This document shows positions 16,925-26,450 of a stretch of 64,000 nucleotides of DNA, in pieces (the first letter of the stretch is position 1; each line of letters opens with the position of its first letter). The stretch spans positions 12,924 to 76,923 of the forward strand of contig DASUFL010000118.1 of NCBI GenBank assembly GCA_036274595.1, read 5' to 3'. The position numbers and the translations under genes were made by a program. Below the pieces are notes generated by a model. The model was not told the origin of the DNA. It did not search any database and saw nothing but the letters and a program-made list of their open reading frames with translations. The stretch comes from WS-9 sp036274595. Its GTDB lineage: Bacteria; Eisenbacteria; RBG-16-71-46; SZUA-252.

Positions 16925-18444
16925 CCGCCCCTCGCCAGGACGGGCCGCTCCGCGACGCCCCGCTCGCGATCGATTCGGCGACGTTCCGGAGCTGGGGGCA
17001 CGCCCTCGTGGATCAGCTCGCCTCGCTCCTCGACTCGATACCGTCGCGGCCGGTCACGCCGGGCGAGACGCCGTCCGACGTCCGGAGAGCTCTCGATCTC
17101 GAGGGTCCGCTCCCCGAGGAGGGCATGGACGGAGGCAAGCTCCTCGAGGAGACCGCGAGGAAGCTGTTCGACCATTCGCTCTTCAACGGACATCCGCGAT
17201 TTTTCGGCTACATCACGGCGTCGCCCGCTCCGATCGGGATGCTCGGCGATCTGCTCGCCGCCTCGGCCAACCCGAACGTGGGGGGCTGGGTCCTCGCTCC
17301 CGCGGCCTCGGAGATCGAGTCGCAGACCCTGCGCTGGATCGGGGAGCTGATCGGGTTCAGGGCGGCCGAGGGGATCCTCGTGAGCGGCGGCAACATGGCC
17401 AACATCGTCGCGTTCTACGCGGCGCGCGCCGCGCACGCCGACTGGCCGGTCCGCGCGCAAGGCGTGGCGGCCGGCCCACAGCTCCGTGTGTACGGCTCCG
17501 CCGAGACACACACCTGGATCCAGAAGGCGGCCGATCTCTCGGGCATCGGCGAGCAGGCGGTCCGGTGGATCGCGGTGAAGCGGGATCAGACCATGGATCT
17601 GGACGCGCTCCGCGCCCAGGTGGACGCGGACCGCGCCGCAGGGGACCGGCCGTTCCTCGTCGTCGGCACCGCCGGCTCGGTGAGCACCGGCGCGATCGAT
17701 CCGCTCCCGGAGCTCGCCACGTTCTGCCGCGAGCGGGGGCTCTGGTTCCACGTCGACGGCGCGTACGGCGGGCTCGCCGCCGCGCTGCCCGACGCGCCCG
17801 CGGCCCTGAAGGGTCTCTCGGCCGCCGACTCGATCGCGGTGGATCCGCACAAGTGGCTCTACGCTCCGCTCGAGGCGGGATGCACGTTGATCCGCGAGGC
17901 GGGGCGCCTCCGGAGCGCGTTCTCGTACCGCCCGCCCTACTATCACCTCGACGAGGAGGCGGTCAACTTCCTCGACCTCGGACCGCAGAACTCCCGCGGA
18001 TTCCGCGCGCTCAAGGTCTGGCTGATGCTGCGGCAGGCGGGCGCCTCGGGCTACCGGCGCATGATCGGCGACGACATCCGCCTCTCACGCCGCATGGCGG
18101 AGGCGATCGCGCGGCGCCCCGACCTCGAGCTCGTAACGCAGGTCCTGAGCATCGCCACCTATCGCTACGTCCCGGAGGATCTCCGGTCGCGCGCGGGGGA
18201 AGAGGACGTGGCACGGTTTCTGGACGAGCTGAATCAGGCGATCTTGGAACGGCTCCAGGAAGAGGGGGAGATCTTCGTCTCGAACGCGATCGTCGAGGGG
18301 CGGTACGTGCTCCGGGCCTGCATCGTGAACTTCCGCACGCAGGCCGGGGACGTGGATGCCGTACCGGAGATCAGCGCGCGCGTCGGAGCGGAAGTCGACC
18401 GCGCGATGCGGTCGAAGCTCAGGCCACCAGCACCTGCCGCCTAG
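16921..18444 (+). CDS. PLP-dependent group II amino-acid decarboxylase
   Basis: This 507-residue protein is of the aromatic-L-amino-acid/glutamate decarboxylase type. The Schiff-base lysine is Lys311 in SIAVDPHKWLYAPLEAG; the cofactor pocket also shows ILVSGGNMANI and LWFHVDGAYGGLAAALP. It would decarboxylate an amino acid such as an aromatic one, glutamate or aspartate, releasing CO2; substrate cannot be assigned by eye. It overlaps the PIG-L gene at its start, and its last 26 bases overlap the convergent Lhr gene. Confidence 0.92.
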   Translation: MTAPRQDGPLRDAPLAIDSATFRSWGHALVDQLASLLDSIPSRPVTPGETPSDVRRALDLEGPLPEEGMDGGKLLEETARKLFDHSLFNGHPRFFGYITASPAPIGMLGDLLAASANPNVGGWVLAPAASEIESQTLRWIGELIGFRAAEGILVSGGNMANIVAFYAARAAHADWPVRAQGVAAGPQLRVYGSAETHTWIQKAADLSGIGEQAVRWIAVKRDQTMDLDALRAQVDADRAAGDRPFLVVGTAGSVSTGAIDPLPELATFCRERGLWFHVDGAYGGLAAALPDAPAALKGLSAADSIAVDPHKWLYAPLEAGCTLIREAGRLRSAFSYRPPYYHLDEEAVNFLDLGPQNSRGFRALKVWLMLRQAGASGYRRMIGDDIRLSRRMAEAIARRPDLELVTQVLSIATYRYVPEDLRSRAGEEDVARFLDELNQAILERLQEEGEIFVSNAIVEGRYVLRACIVNFRTQAGDVDAVPEISARVGAEVDRAMRSKLRPPAPAA

Positions 18445-21400
18445 CCTGCGCCGGGACGCGCGGCTCGGGGGTCAGGATTCCATCCAGGTTGAGCGGGTCG
18501 GCCGCGGACACCACGAGCCCCTTCCCCCGGTCCGCGCGCTCGCGGCGGAGCCGGCGCATGAGGTCCACCGCCTCCGGCAGCGCGTACTGCTCGCCCGCGA
18601 ACCGCTGCACGAATCGCCCGCCGCGCACGTCGCCGCGCAGCTCCCGGAGTCGATAGACCCGCACGAGATCCCGCCAGGGAACCGGGATCCGCTCGCGATC
18701 GAGCACGCGCCGGAAGACCACGCCGTAGCGCGCGAGGAGCTGGGTCGCCGCGAACTCGACGAGCGCGGGATCGACCGGCCCTGCGGACTCGGTCCGTGAT
18801 TCGCGGAGCCGCGACCAGCGGCCCGAGGGTGAGAACGGGGCGTGCTTCATGACGCCGCGCCGGCGGCTCGGCGGCGTGATGAGGCGCCGGATGCCGCCGA
18901 AGGAATCGCATGTGATGGCGCCCGCCGCGATCAGCTCGGCGAGCCCCATCGCGACGTGGGACGGAAGCATTCCCGAGCGGCGCTCGAGATCGCGCGTGAA
19001 CGTGGCGCCGCTCCGGTCGAGGAGCTCGAGCAGGACCTCGGCGTAGGACGAGCGCATGGGCGAAGCCGGCTCGCCATCCTGCTCGGGCGCCGGCTCGCCC
19101 TTCTCCGCGAGGGCCGGCTCCGGCGTGGCGATTCCGGACGCGAGCGCGAGCCATGGATCGAGGTCCTCCCGCGGCACGAGACAGATGGGGGTCGTCCGGA
19201 TCGGTGAGCGCCCTCCTCCCCAGAGCCGTCCCCACGCGACCTCGCCCGAGAGCGTGACCTGGTCGAGCCATTCCTGCCTGTATCCCTGGATGCGGGAGGG
19301 AAGCACGGCCCCCTCCCACTCGGCCGCCGCGATCTCGAATCCGGCGAGCTGCCGCACCACCTCCACGATGCCGCGCGGGCCTTCGAGGTGATAGCCCTCG
19401 GCCCCGTGCTGCCAGCAGGTGAGGAAGCGCCAGAACTCGGCGGCGGTCACGGGCTCGATCTCGCGGCGCAGCTTCTCCAGGGTGTCGCGATGGATGCGCG
19501 CGAGGAGCCGCCGGTCGCAGAAGGCGCGTCTCGCTTCGATGCGGCAGCGAAGCACCGAACCCTCGACCTCGAGCTCTAGCAAGGAAGCCTCGGCCCCGGC
19601 GGGTAGGAACGGGATCGCCCGCATCCGCTCCTCGCCGCGAGGCGCGCGGGGGCGCTCCTCGTCCGGCGCGAGGACCACCACCGGACCGAGCGCTTCCATC
19701 CGCCCGCGGACCAGCGCCACCGGATCCACGACCGTCTCCACCGCCCGCCAGGCTGGACCCTCGAGGCTCTGGAACGGCACGACGCGTCCATCCGCGCGGA
19801 GCGAGTCGATCCACTCCATCCACCCCGAATCCTCCGCCTCGGCTTCCGTGACGTAACCCATCCACAAGAGCGCCTCGTGCGTCTCCTCGTCGCTCTCGGG
19901 CTCCGGCCACGCCTGCTCGCGCACCCGCGCCACGGCGTCGGGATCGAGCGCGCCGAGCGTGTCCGCGATCTCGGGATCGAGCCCGCGACGCGCGCTCACC
20001 GCCTGCGTACGGCGCTCCTCGAGCGGCGCGTCGTCGAGGAAACCGTACGGCATCACGTTGAGAATGCCGCGCGCAAAGGCCGAGGGCTCGCGCGTGTCGA
20101 CCGCGTGACGGCGGATCCTGCCGTCGCGCAAACCGCGCAGGACCTCGAGGAACCCCTCCACGTCCATGGCCTCATGGAGGCAGTCCTCGATGGTCTGGCG
20201 CACCAGCGGGTGCTCCCACGGAACCGGGAGGTCGCCCGGGGGCATCGTCTCGGGGCAGGCGAGCGCGCTCGGGAACGCCCGCACGAGCTCGTCTTCGGCG
20301 CGCATCCGGATGAGCGGCGTCGGAACGCGCTTGCCGCCCCCCTGCGTCCGGGACACGAGGAGCGACCGCGTGAGATTCCAGCGCCAGCGGGTGCCGAACA
20401 TCGGCGCATCGAGGAGCGCCTGCACGAGAAGATCACGGGCCACGTCCACGTGCAGGAACTGGAACACGTCCTCGAGCGGGAAGCTGTGCTGTGGGCCGAG
20501 CGAGATGACGATCGCTTCCTCGTTCGCCGCCGCCTGGAGCTCGAACCCGAAGCCGCGGCAGAACCGTTTTCGAAGCGCGAGGCCCCACGCGCGATTGATG
20601 CGGCTCCCGAAGGGAGCGTGCACCACCAGCTGCATGCCGCCCGACTCGTCGAAGAACCGCTCCAGCACCACGCACTCGGGCGTCGGCACGGCGCCGAGCG
20701 CGCGCGCCCCCTCGTCCAGGTACTCCGCGAGCTGCGTCGCGGCCGCGGGAGCGACGCCCGCCTCCTCGGTGAGCCAGCGCGTCTCTCGACCCTGCTCGCG
20801 CACGCGGCCCACGGCCGCCGCGAGCTCGTCGGTCCGCGCGGGCCCTTCGCCCAGCCAGAAGGGAATGGTCGGCGGCGCGCCCCGCGCATCGGCCACGCGA
20901 ACGACCCCGGGCTCGACGCGCAGGATCTGCCACGAGGCGTTCCCGAGCTGGAACACGTCGCCCCCGTTCGCCTCCACCGCGAAATCCTCGTCGAGCGATC
21001 CCACGAGCGTTCCTTCCGGCTCGAGCACCACGCGGTACTGTCCGGTATCGGGGATCGCGCCGCCCGAGGTGAGCGCGGTGATCGACGCGCGCTTGGTCGC
21101 GCGCAGCCGGTCGTTCACGCCGTCGCGATGGAGGAGCGCCGCGCGCCCTTGCGTGTGGAGCCGCACGACCTCGTCGAACTCCGCGCGCTCGAGTCTCCGA
21201 TAGGGCCATGCGCGCCGGAAGGCTTCGTGGAGCGCGGCCTCGTCCCACGTCCCGGCGACGCAGGCGGCGACGATCTGCTGCGCCAGGATGTCGAGCGGCC
21301 GGTCGGGCACGTGCAGTCGATCGAGCTCGCCCCGACGCACGGAATCGAGGAGCGCCGTCGCCACGACGAGCTGGTCCTGCGTGAGGGGGAACATGCGCCC

Positions 21401-22489
21401 CTTCGGCGTGCGGCCGAGCGCGTGGCCGCTCCGCCCGACGCGCTGGAGGAGCACCGAGATCGATGAGGTCTCGCCGATCTGGATCACCAGATCCACGTCG
21501 CCGATGTCGATCCCGAGCTCGAGCGACGCCGTCGCGACGAGAGCCCGGAGCTCGCCCGCTTTGAGGCGGCGCTCCGCATCGAGCCGCCGCTCGCGCGCGA
21601 GGCTCCCGTGGTGGCTCGTCACCTTGTCCTCGCCCAGCACCGCCGTGAGCTTGGCCGCGATCCGCTCGGCCAGCTTTCGCGTGTTCACGAAGACCAGCGT
21701 GGTCCGGTGCGCCTGGATCAGCTCCGCGGCGCGCGCCACGATCTCGCCCCACTGCTCGTGGGAGCAGACCGTGGCGAGCGGGGTGTCGGGCACCTCGATC
21801 GCGAGATCGAGATCCCGCCGGTGGCCGATGTCCACGATGGCGCATTCGCGGCCGACGCCGGCGAGCACGCGCGCGACCTCGTCGACCGGCTTCTGCGTGG
21901 CGGAGAGGCCGATCCTCTGGAGCGGCCCGTCCACGAGCGCCTCGAGCCGCTCGAGCGAGAGCGCGAGGTGCGCCCCCCGCTTGTTGCCGGCCATCGCGTG
22001 GATCTCGTCGACGATGACCGTGCGCACGGTCCTGAGCATCGCGCGCCCGCCCTGGCTCGTGAGGAGGATGTAGAGCGACTCCGGCGTGGTGACGAGGATG
22101 TGCGGCGGCTTCCGCGTCATCGACGCGCGCTGGCTCGATGGCGTGTCGCCGGTACGGACGAGAACCCGCACGGCGGCGAAGGAGGGATCGCGCGTCTCGA
22201 GCTCGCGGAGCGGCGCGTCGAGATTCTTCTGCACGTCGTTCCCGAGCGCCTTGAGCGGAGAGACGTAGAGGACGAGCGTCTGGTCGGGAAGGTCCGGCCC
22301 CTGCCGGAGGAGGCCATCCAGGGCCCAGAGGAAGGCGGCCAGCGTCTTCCCGGTCCCGGTCGGGGCGGCCACCAGGGTGTGCCGCCCGCCCGCGATCAGG
22401 GGCCAGCCCTGCTCCTGGGGCGCGGAGGGCGTGCCGATCCGCTCCAGAAACCATTGGCGAACGGCAGGATGGAAGAAATCGAGCGGCAC
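18419..22489 (-). CDS. lhr: Lhr-type ATP-dependent helicase
   Basis: This 1356-residue superfamily 2 helicase has Walker A in VAAPTGTGKTLAAFLWAL, DEIH in TVIVDEIHAMAGNKRGAHLA, motif III (GLSATQ), and motif VI in LLQRVGRSGHALG. The Lhr-specific winged-helix and beta-barrel core (for example FGSRINRAWGLALRKRF) and a long C-terminal region follow. Lhr unwinds DNA and RNA:DNA hybrids and is linked to the mitomycin C response in mycobacteria. The start is GTG 22489 after GAGGAGG. It runs convergently into the decarboxylase gene with a 26-bp overlap. Confidence 0.93.
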   Translation of the reverse strand: MPLDFFHPAVRQWFLERIGTPSAPQEQGWPLIAGGRHTLVAAPTGTGKTLAAFLWALDGLLRQGPDLPDQTLVLYVSPLKALGNDVQKNLDAPLRELETRDPSFAAVRVLVRTGDTPSSQRASMTRKPPHILVTTPESLYILLTSQGGRAMLRTVRTVIVDEIHAMAGNKRGAHLALSLERLEALVDGPLQRIGLSATQKPVDEVARVLAGVGRECAIVDIGHRRDLDLAIEVPDTPLATVCSHEQWGEIVARAAELIQAHRTTLVFVNTRKLAERIAAKLTAVLGEDKVTSHHGSLARERRLDAERRLKAGELRALVATASLELGIDIGDVDLVIQIGETSSISVLLQRVGRSGHALGRTPKGRMFPLTQDQLVVATALLDSVRRGELDRLHVPDRPLDILAQQIVAACVAGTWDEAALHEAFRRAWPYRRLERAEFDEVVRLHTQGRAALLHRDGVNDRLRATKRASITALTSGGAIPDTGQYRVVLEPEGTLVGSLDEDFAVEANGGDVFQLGNASWQILRVEPGVVRVADARGAPPTIPFWLGEGPARTDELAAAVGRVREQGRETRWLTEEAGVAPAAATQLAEYLDEGARALGAVPTPECVVLERFFDESGGMQLVVHAPFGSRINRAWGLALRKRFCRGFGFELQAAANEEAIVISLGPQHSFPLEDVFQFLHVDVARDLLVQALLDAPMFGTRWRWNLTRSLLVSRTQGGGKRVPTPLIRMRAEDELVRAFPSALACPETMPPGDLPVPWEHPLVRQTIEDCLHEAMDVEGFLEVLRGLRDGRIRRHAVDTREPSAFARGILNVMPYGFLDDAPLEERRTQAVSARRGLDPEIADTLGALDPDAVARVREQAWPEPESDEETHEALLWMGYVTEAEAEDSGWMEWIDSLRADGRVVPFQSLEGPAWRAVETVVDPVALVRGRMEALGPVVVLAPDEERPRAPRGEERMRAIPFLPAGAEASLLELEVEGSVLRCRIEARRAFCDRRLLARIHRDTLEKLRREIEPVTAAEFWRFLTCWQHGAEGYHLEGPRGIVEVVRQLAGFEIAAAEWEGAVLPSRIQGYRQEWLDQVTLSGEVAWGRLWGGGRSPIRTTPICLVPREDLDPWLALASGIATPEPALAEKGEPAPEQDGEPASPMRSSYAEVLLELLDRSGATFTRDLERRSGMLPSHVAMGLAELIAAGAITCDSFGGIRRLITPPSRRRGVMKHAPFSPSGRWSRLRESRTESAGPVDPALVEFAATQLLARYGVVFRRVLDRERIPVPWRDLVRVYRLRELRGDVRGGRFVQRFAGEQYALPEAVDLMRRLRRERADRGKGLVVSAADPLNLDGILTPEPRVPAQARRQVLVA

Positions 22490-22524
22490 CGCTGTCCTCC
22501 TCGATGACGTCAGACCGGGTCCAC

Positions 22525-22530
22525 ATTATA
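22525..22530 (-). promoter_or_regulatory. consensus -10 (TATAAT) for lhr
   Basis: On the minus strand TATAAT lies 35 bases before the GTG start, leaving about 28 nt of leader that carries GAGGAGG. A matching -35 is not obvious. This is the only perfect -10 I noticed. Confidence 0.5.
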
Positions 22531-22705
22531 CCCCGCGGGAGGCGCGCCTGGTCCCTGGCGGGAACGGGGGTTCACCGCCGGTGGCCGTCCCAGCCACCGC
22601 CTACGGCGAAAGCCTTTAAGTCCCTGTGCCGAAAGGCCGATGGGTGATTTCGGGAGCCTCCAGGCGCTCCCCGATCCATCCATCCAAGAGGACTCGCATT
22701 CGGCC

Positions 22706-23392
22706 ATGATCCGTCGCCTTTGGATGCCGCTTCTCACGTTGCTTCTCGTCGCCGCTTCGAGCGAAGCCGCGACGATCCGGGGCACCGTGCGCGTGCCCCG
22801 ATCCGTTGCGGCGTCCATGACGCCGTCGAATCCGTACCCGGGCCGTGCCTCGACGATGCGCGCGACCGCCGTGCGCCGTGGCGCCGTGACCGACGCCGTC
22901 GTCTCCATCGTCGGCCCCGCGCCCGGCACCTGGCGCGGCCTTGCCGGCGAGGCGTCCGCGAGTCCGCTCCGCGGCGGCCGGCTCGCGCAGAAGAGCCAGG
23001 GCTTCGAGCCGCGCGTGCTTCCGGTGGCGGTCGGAGGGAGGGTCGATTTCCCGAATCTCGACCCGATCTATCACAACGTGTTCAGCGTCTCCCCGCCCAA
23101 GCGCTTCGATCTGGGCAAGTACGGCCAGGGAAAGTCGAAGTCGCTCGTCTTCGACAAGCCAGGTCTCGTGAACGTCTACTGCGACATCCACTCCAACATG
23201 GAAGCGTTCATCGTCGTCCTGCCGAACGCCTGGTTTGCGCAGCCCGACGCCGATGGCCGCTTCACGCTTCCGCCGCTGCCGGCGGGGACGTACCAGGTCC
23301 GCGTGTGGCATCCCGACCTCGGCGATCGCACGGTGGACGTCACCGTTTCGGACGACGAGACGCGCGACGTGGAGCTGAGCCTCCTTCCATGA
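22706..23392 (+). CDS. exported cupredoxin-fold protein (methylamine-utilisation/plastocyanin-like)
   Basis: I chose ATG 22706 because a signal peptide follows at once (MIRRLWMPLLTLLLVAASSE); an in-frame ATG at 22640 would bury it. The 228-residue product has a type I copper site by pattern: His123 in PIYHNVFSVS and Cys159, His162, Met165 in NVYCDIHSNM. The C-terminal part is a carboxypeptidase-regulatory-like beta sandwich (FTLPPLPAGTYQVRVWHP). Related proteins accompany methylamine or respiratory systems and may carry electrons. The stop overlaps the sensor-kinase start (ATGA), and a porin-like gene follows, so the three form an operon. Confidence 0.85.
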   Translation: MIRRLWMPLLTLLLVAASSEAATIRGTVRVPRSVAASMTPSNPYPGRASTMRATAVRRGAVTDAVVSIVGPAPGTWRGLAGEASASPLRGGRLAQKSQGFEPRVLPVAVGGRVDFPNLDPIYHNVFSVSPPKRFDLGKYGQGKSKSLVFDKPGLVNVYCDIHSNMEAFIVVLPNAWFAQPDADGRFTLPPLPAGTYQVRVWHPDLGDRTVDVTVSDDETRDVELSLLP

Positions 23393-25224
23393 AGGGCGTG
23401 CGGCTCCACTGGAAGATCCTCTTCGCGACCGTCCTGCCGCTCCTCGCCCTGACCTCGGCCGTCCTCTGGACCGTCAACCGGAGCATCACGGAGCAGGCGG
23501 AGCGGAACGTGCGCGAGGATCTGATCCGCGCGGCCTCGATCTTCGAGGACATGCTCGGGGCTCGCGCGGAGGAGCTCGCGATCGCGGGGCAGGTGATCGT
23601 CGAGGATCCGAAGTTCTTCTCCATCCTCACGCTCCCTGGGCCGGCCGCCGATCCTCAGGTGAGGGCCACGGCCGAGGGTGTGGCGGCGGACTTCAACGAC
23701 ATCACGCAGACCGACCTCTTCGTCGTCTTCGACGCGAACGGACGCGTCGTGGCCGACGCGAGCCGCCGCCGTCTCGCCGCGCCGGCTCCCCAGGGGGCGG
23801 CCCTGGCCTCCGATGACGCCCGGCCCCGCTCCGCCATCCTGGTCGAAGGAGGGGGACACTTCCAGGTAGCCGCGATTCCGGTCCTCGCGGGTCCGAGGCG
23901 TGTGGGGACGCTCCTTCTCGGCGCCGCGATCGGTCAGGACCTCGCCGAGCGCCTTCGCACCTTGACCCGGAGCGAGGTGACGTTCGTCTCGAACGGCCTG
24001 GTGACCGGGTCGACCCTCGAAACGAGCGCCGATCGCCACGCGCTGGCGACGGCGCTCTCCTCGCGGGGCGTCTCCGAACCCAGGCGCGAACCCACCGAGG
24101 CCGAGGTGTTCACGTTCGCGGGCGCGACCTCGCGCTACATCACGGTGGCGGGAGCCATCCGCGGCTCGGCGCCGGGCGAGGGGCAGCTCTTCGCCATCCA
24201 GCGATCGCTCGCCGCCGAGACGGCGTTCCTCTCCGGCATGCGCACGGCCCTCCTCGAGCTGGGACTCCTCGGCGCCGTGCTCTCGTTCGCGCTCGGCTAC
24301 GTCATCTCCCGGAGCATCACCGCCCCGGTGCGCACGCTCGTGCGGGGCGCGGAGGAGATGGAGCGGGGCAATTACGACTACCCGCTCCAGGTCAAGAGCA
24401 CGGACGAGATCGGCTACCTCGCGGTGCGGTTCCGCGACATGCGCCAGAAGCAGCGGGTCTACGTGAAGAGCCTCGAGGAGGTCGCCCGGTTGAAGGGGGA
24501 CTTCATCGACGTCGCGTCGCACGAGCTGCGCACCCCTTTGAGCGTGCTCCAAGGCTTTCTGGAGCTCCTCGCCCACGAGCGGCTTGGCCCGCTGACCCCC
24601 AACCAGAAGGAGGCGGTCGCGGCGATGGAGGGAGGCGTCTCCGCGCTCACCCGGATCGCGGAGGACGCGTGGCGCGTCTCCCAGATCCAGAGCCGCCGCC
24701 TCGTCCTCGCGACGGGGGCGCACGACATCGGCTCGATCCTGGAGGAAGCGGTCGGGCGCGCGCGGGTCGCGGCGCGCGGGCGGAAGGTCGAGATCGGAAT
24801 GGAGCGCCCCTCCTCCATTCCGCCGCTCCTCGTCGATGGGCCGCGCCTGACCGAGGCCGTGGCGCACCTCGTCTCGAACGGCGTGCGGTTCACGCCCGAC
24901 GGAGGGAGCGTGACCGCCTCGGCCGTGATCGAGGAGGGCGACCTCCTGATCCACGTCGTGGACACGGGGGAGGGCATTCCGCCGGACCGCCTGGAGAAGC
25001 TGCTCGATCGGAGCTTCGCGTTTCGCGACACGCTGAACCACCACTCGTCGTCGACGCTCGAATACAGGTCCGAGGGACTGGGTCTCGGGATCCCCATCGC
25101 GCGCGGCGTCGCGGAAGCACACGGCGGCGCGCTCGCGGCGCGGAGCCGCCCCGGCGCGGGTTCCGTCTTCACGCTCCGGATCCCGGCCAAGCCGGCATTC
25201 GAGAGCGAGGAGGAGGCGGCGTGA
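23389..25224 (+). CDS. transmembrane sensor histidine kinase (Cache-HAMP-HisKA-HATPase)
   Basis: This 611-residue kinase has TM1 (KILFATVLPLLALTSAVLW), a roughly 240-residue extracytoplasmic Cache-like sensor region, TM2 (LGLLGAVLSFALGYVIS), HAMP (ITAPVRTLVRGAEEMERGNY), a HisKA domain with phospho-acceptor His378 (DVASHELRTPLSVL), and an HATPase with N box VAHLVSNGVRFTPDGG and G boxes VDTGEGIPP and EGLGLGIPIA. No response-regulator gene is adjacent, so the partner is elsewhere. The cupredoxin and porin-like genes flanking it suggest it monitors something taken up or oxidised in the periplasm (inference). Confidence 0.93.
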   Translation: MKGVRLHWKILFATVLPLLALTSAVLWTVNRSITEQAERNVREDLIRAASIFEDMLGARAEELAIAGQVIVEDPKFFSILTLPGPAADPQVRATAEGVAADFNDITQTDLFVVFDANGRVVADASRRRLAAPAPQGAALASDDARPRSAILVEGGGHFQVAAIPVLAGPRRVGTLLLGAAIGQDLAERLRTLTRSEVTFVSNGLVTGSTLETSADRHALATALSSRGVSEPRREPTEAEVFTFAGATSRYITVAGAIRGSAPGEGQLFAIQRSLAAETAFLSGMRTALLELGLLGAVLSFALGYVISRSITAPVRTLVRGAEEMERGNYDYPLQVKSTDEIGYLAVRFRDMRQKQRVYVKSLEEVARLKGDFIDVASHELRTPLSVLQGFLELLAHERLGPLTPNQKEAVAAMEGGVSALTRIAEDAWRVSQIQSRRLVLATGAHDIGSILEEAVGRARVAARGRKVEIGMERPSSIPPLLVDGPRLTEAVAHLVSNGVRFTPDGGSVTASAVIEEGDLLIHVVDTGEGIPPDRLEKLLDRSFAFRDTLNHHSSSTLEYRSEGLGLGIPIARGVAEAHGGALAARSRPGAGSVFTLRIPAKPAFESEEEAA

Positions 25225-26399
25225 TCCCGCGCGTCCCGGCGGCCCTCCTGGTCCTGGCGCTCGCGGAATGCGCCCTCGCTCCCACTCCTGCGCGGGCGGA
25301 GCCGCCCGACGTGCGCGTGCACGGGCTCCTCGATCTGGTCGCGGCGCAGCGCAGCGACACGCACGAGCTCAACAAGCTCACGCGCGGCGACTCGCCCTAC
25401 GATCCCTACGGGCTGCGGGTCTTCATCGACGGCAGCGTGAACGAGCACGTCGACATGTTCGGACAGGTCGTCCTGCGCGATGGGGCGACGCCGTACGTGG
25501 ACGGAGCCTATGTCCTCTTCACGCCGTTCCCCGGGACCGATACGCACCTCCTGGCGGGCAAGATTCCATGGCCCATCGGCACCTATGGACCGCGCACCTA
25601 CTCGAACAAGAATCCCCTCATCGCGACTCCGCTCATGTACCAGTACCACACGACCCTTCTGTGGTGGGAGATCCCGCCAAGCGCCGACGTCCTGATCGCG
25701 AACTCGGGAAACGGTCAGTACGGCATCGACTACTTCGGCTATCCGATGGGCATGGGCATGGCCGTGGTGGACGACTCCTGGTGGGACGTCGGTGTCAGCG
25801 CCGTGGGCAGCACGGGCCCCGTCGAATGCTCGATCGGGATCACGGCCGGTACGCCGGGCTGGGGAAGCACCGTGAAGGACGAGAACTCGGGCAAGGCGAT
25901 CATGGGGCGGATCGGCCTCGCTCCGACGCCGGGGCTGCGCTTCGGTGTCTCGACGGCGCTCGGGCCCTACCTCGTCGAGGGCTTGAACGACAAGCTCGCC
26001 CCCGGGAAGACCGTGGACGGGTTCTATCAAACGCTCGGCATGGTGGACTTCGAATTCGCGACGGGCTACTTCGAGCTGCGCTCCGAGGGGGCGTGGAACA
26101 CCTGGCAGACCCCGACGGTGGGCGATCTGGGCGTCACGACGGGATACGTCGAGATGAAGTACCACCTTCCCTTCGGCGCCTACGCCGCGGGGCGTCTCGA
26201 CGGCATTCGCTTCTCGGAGATCGAGGATTCGAACGGAGTGAAGCACTCCTGGGACTCGAACGTCGCGCGCTGGGAGCTCGGCGCCGGCTACCGCGTCGAC
26301 CGCAACATCCTCATGAAGCTGGTCTACCAGCACACGACCATGGAAGGGCGCGACATCAAGCCGTCCCTCTTCGCGGCGCAGGGCTCCTTCACGTTCTAG
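25221..26399 (+). CDS. outer-membrane porin-like beta-barrel protein
   Basis: This 392-residue protein starts at GTG 25221 after GAGGAGGAGG, overlapping the kinase stop. It has a signal peptide (ALLVLALAECALAPTPARA) and alternating hydrophobic/polar strands rich in Gly, Tyr and Trp; it ends in phenylalanine (AAQGSFTF), as expected for BAM-inserted barrels. I do not recognise a specific porin family. Operon position with the cupredoxin and sensor kinase suggests a transport or sensing role for the same unknown compound. Confidence 0.72.
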   Translation: MIPRVPAALLVLALAECALAPTPARAEPPDVRVHGLLDLVAAQRSDTHELNKLTRGDSPYDPYGLRVFIDGSVNEHVDMFGQVVLRDGATPYVDGAYVLFTPFPGTDTHLLAGKIPWPIGTYGPRTYSNKNPLIATPLMYQYHTTLLWWEIPPSADVLIANSGNGQYGIDYFGYPMGMGMAVVDDSWWDVGVSAVGSTGPVECSIGITAGTPGWGSTVKDENSGKAIMGRIGLAPTPGLRFGVSTALGPYLVEGLNDKLAPGKTVDGFYQTLGMVDFEFATGYFELRSEGAWNTWQTPTVGDLGVTTGYVEMKYHLPFGAYAAGRLDGIRFSEIEDSNGVKHSWDSNVARWELGAGYRVDRNILMKLVYQHTTMEGRDIKPSLFAAQGSFTF

Positions 26400-26415
26400 T
26401 TCGTCCAGTCCCTGC

Positions 26416-26444
26416 TTGCGGTTCCACGCACCGCCCCGTAGATT
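26416..26444 (+). promoter_or_regulatory. leaderless promoter TTGCGG-17-TAGATT
   Basis: TTGCGG (26416-26421), a 17-bp spacer and TAGATT (26439-26444) place the expected transcription start on the A of ATG 26451, with no ribosome binding site between. One of several such leaderless arrangements in the window. Confidence 0.6.
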
Positions 26445-26450
26445 CGCCCG

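Noticed and set aside
22570..22700. Possible riboswitch in the leader of the cupredoxin gene, with GGTGGC/GCCACC and GAAA-capped hairpins
   Set aside because: I compared it by eye with c-di-GMP, cobalamin and fluoride riboswitch patterns and found no conserved core.
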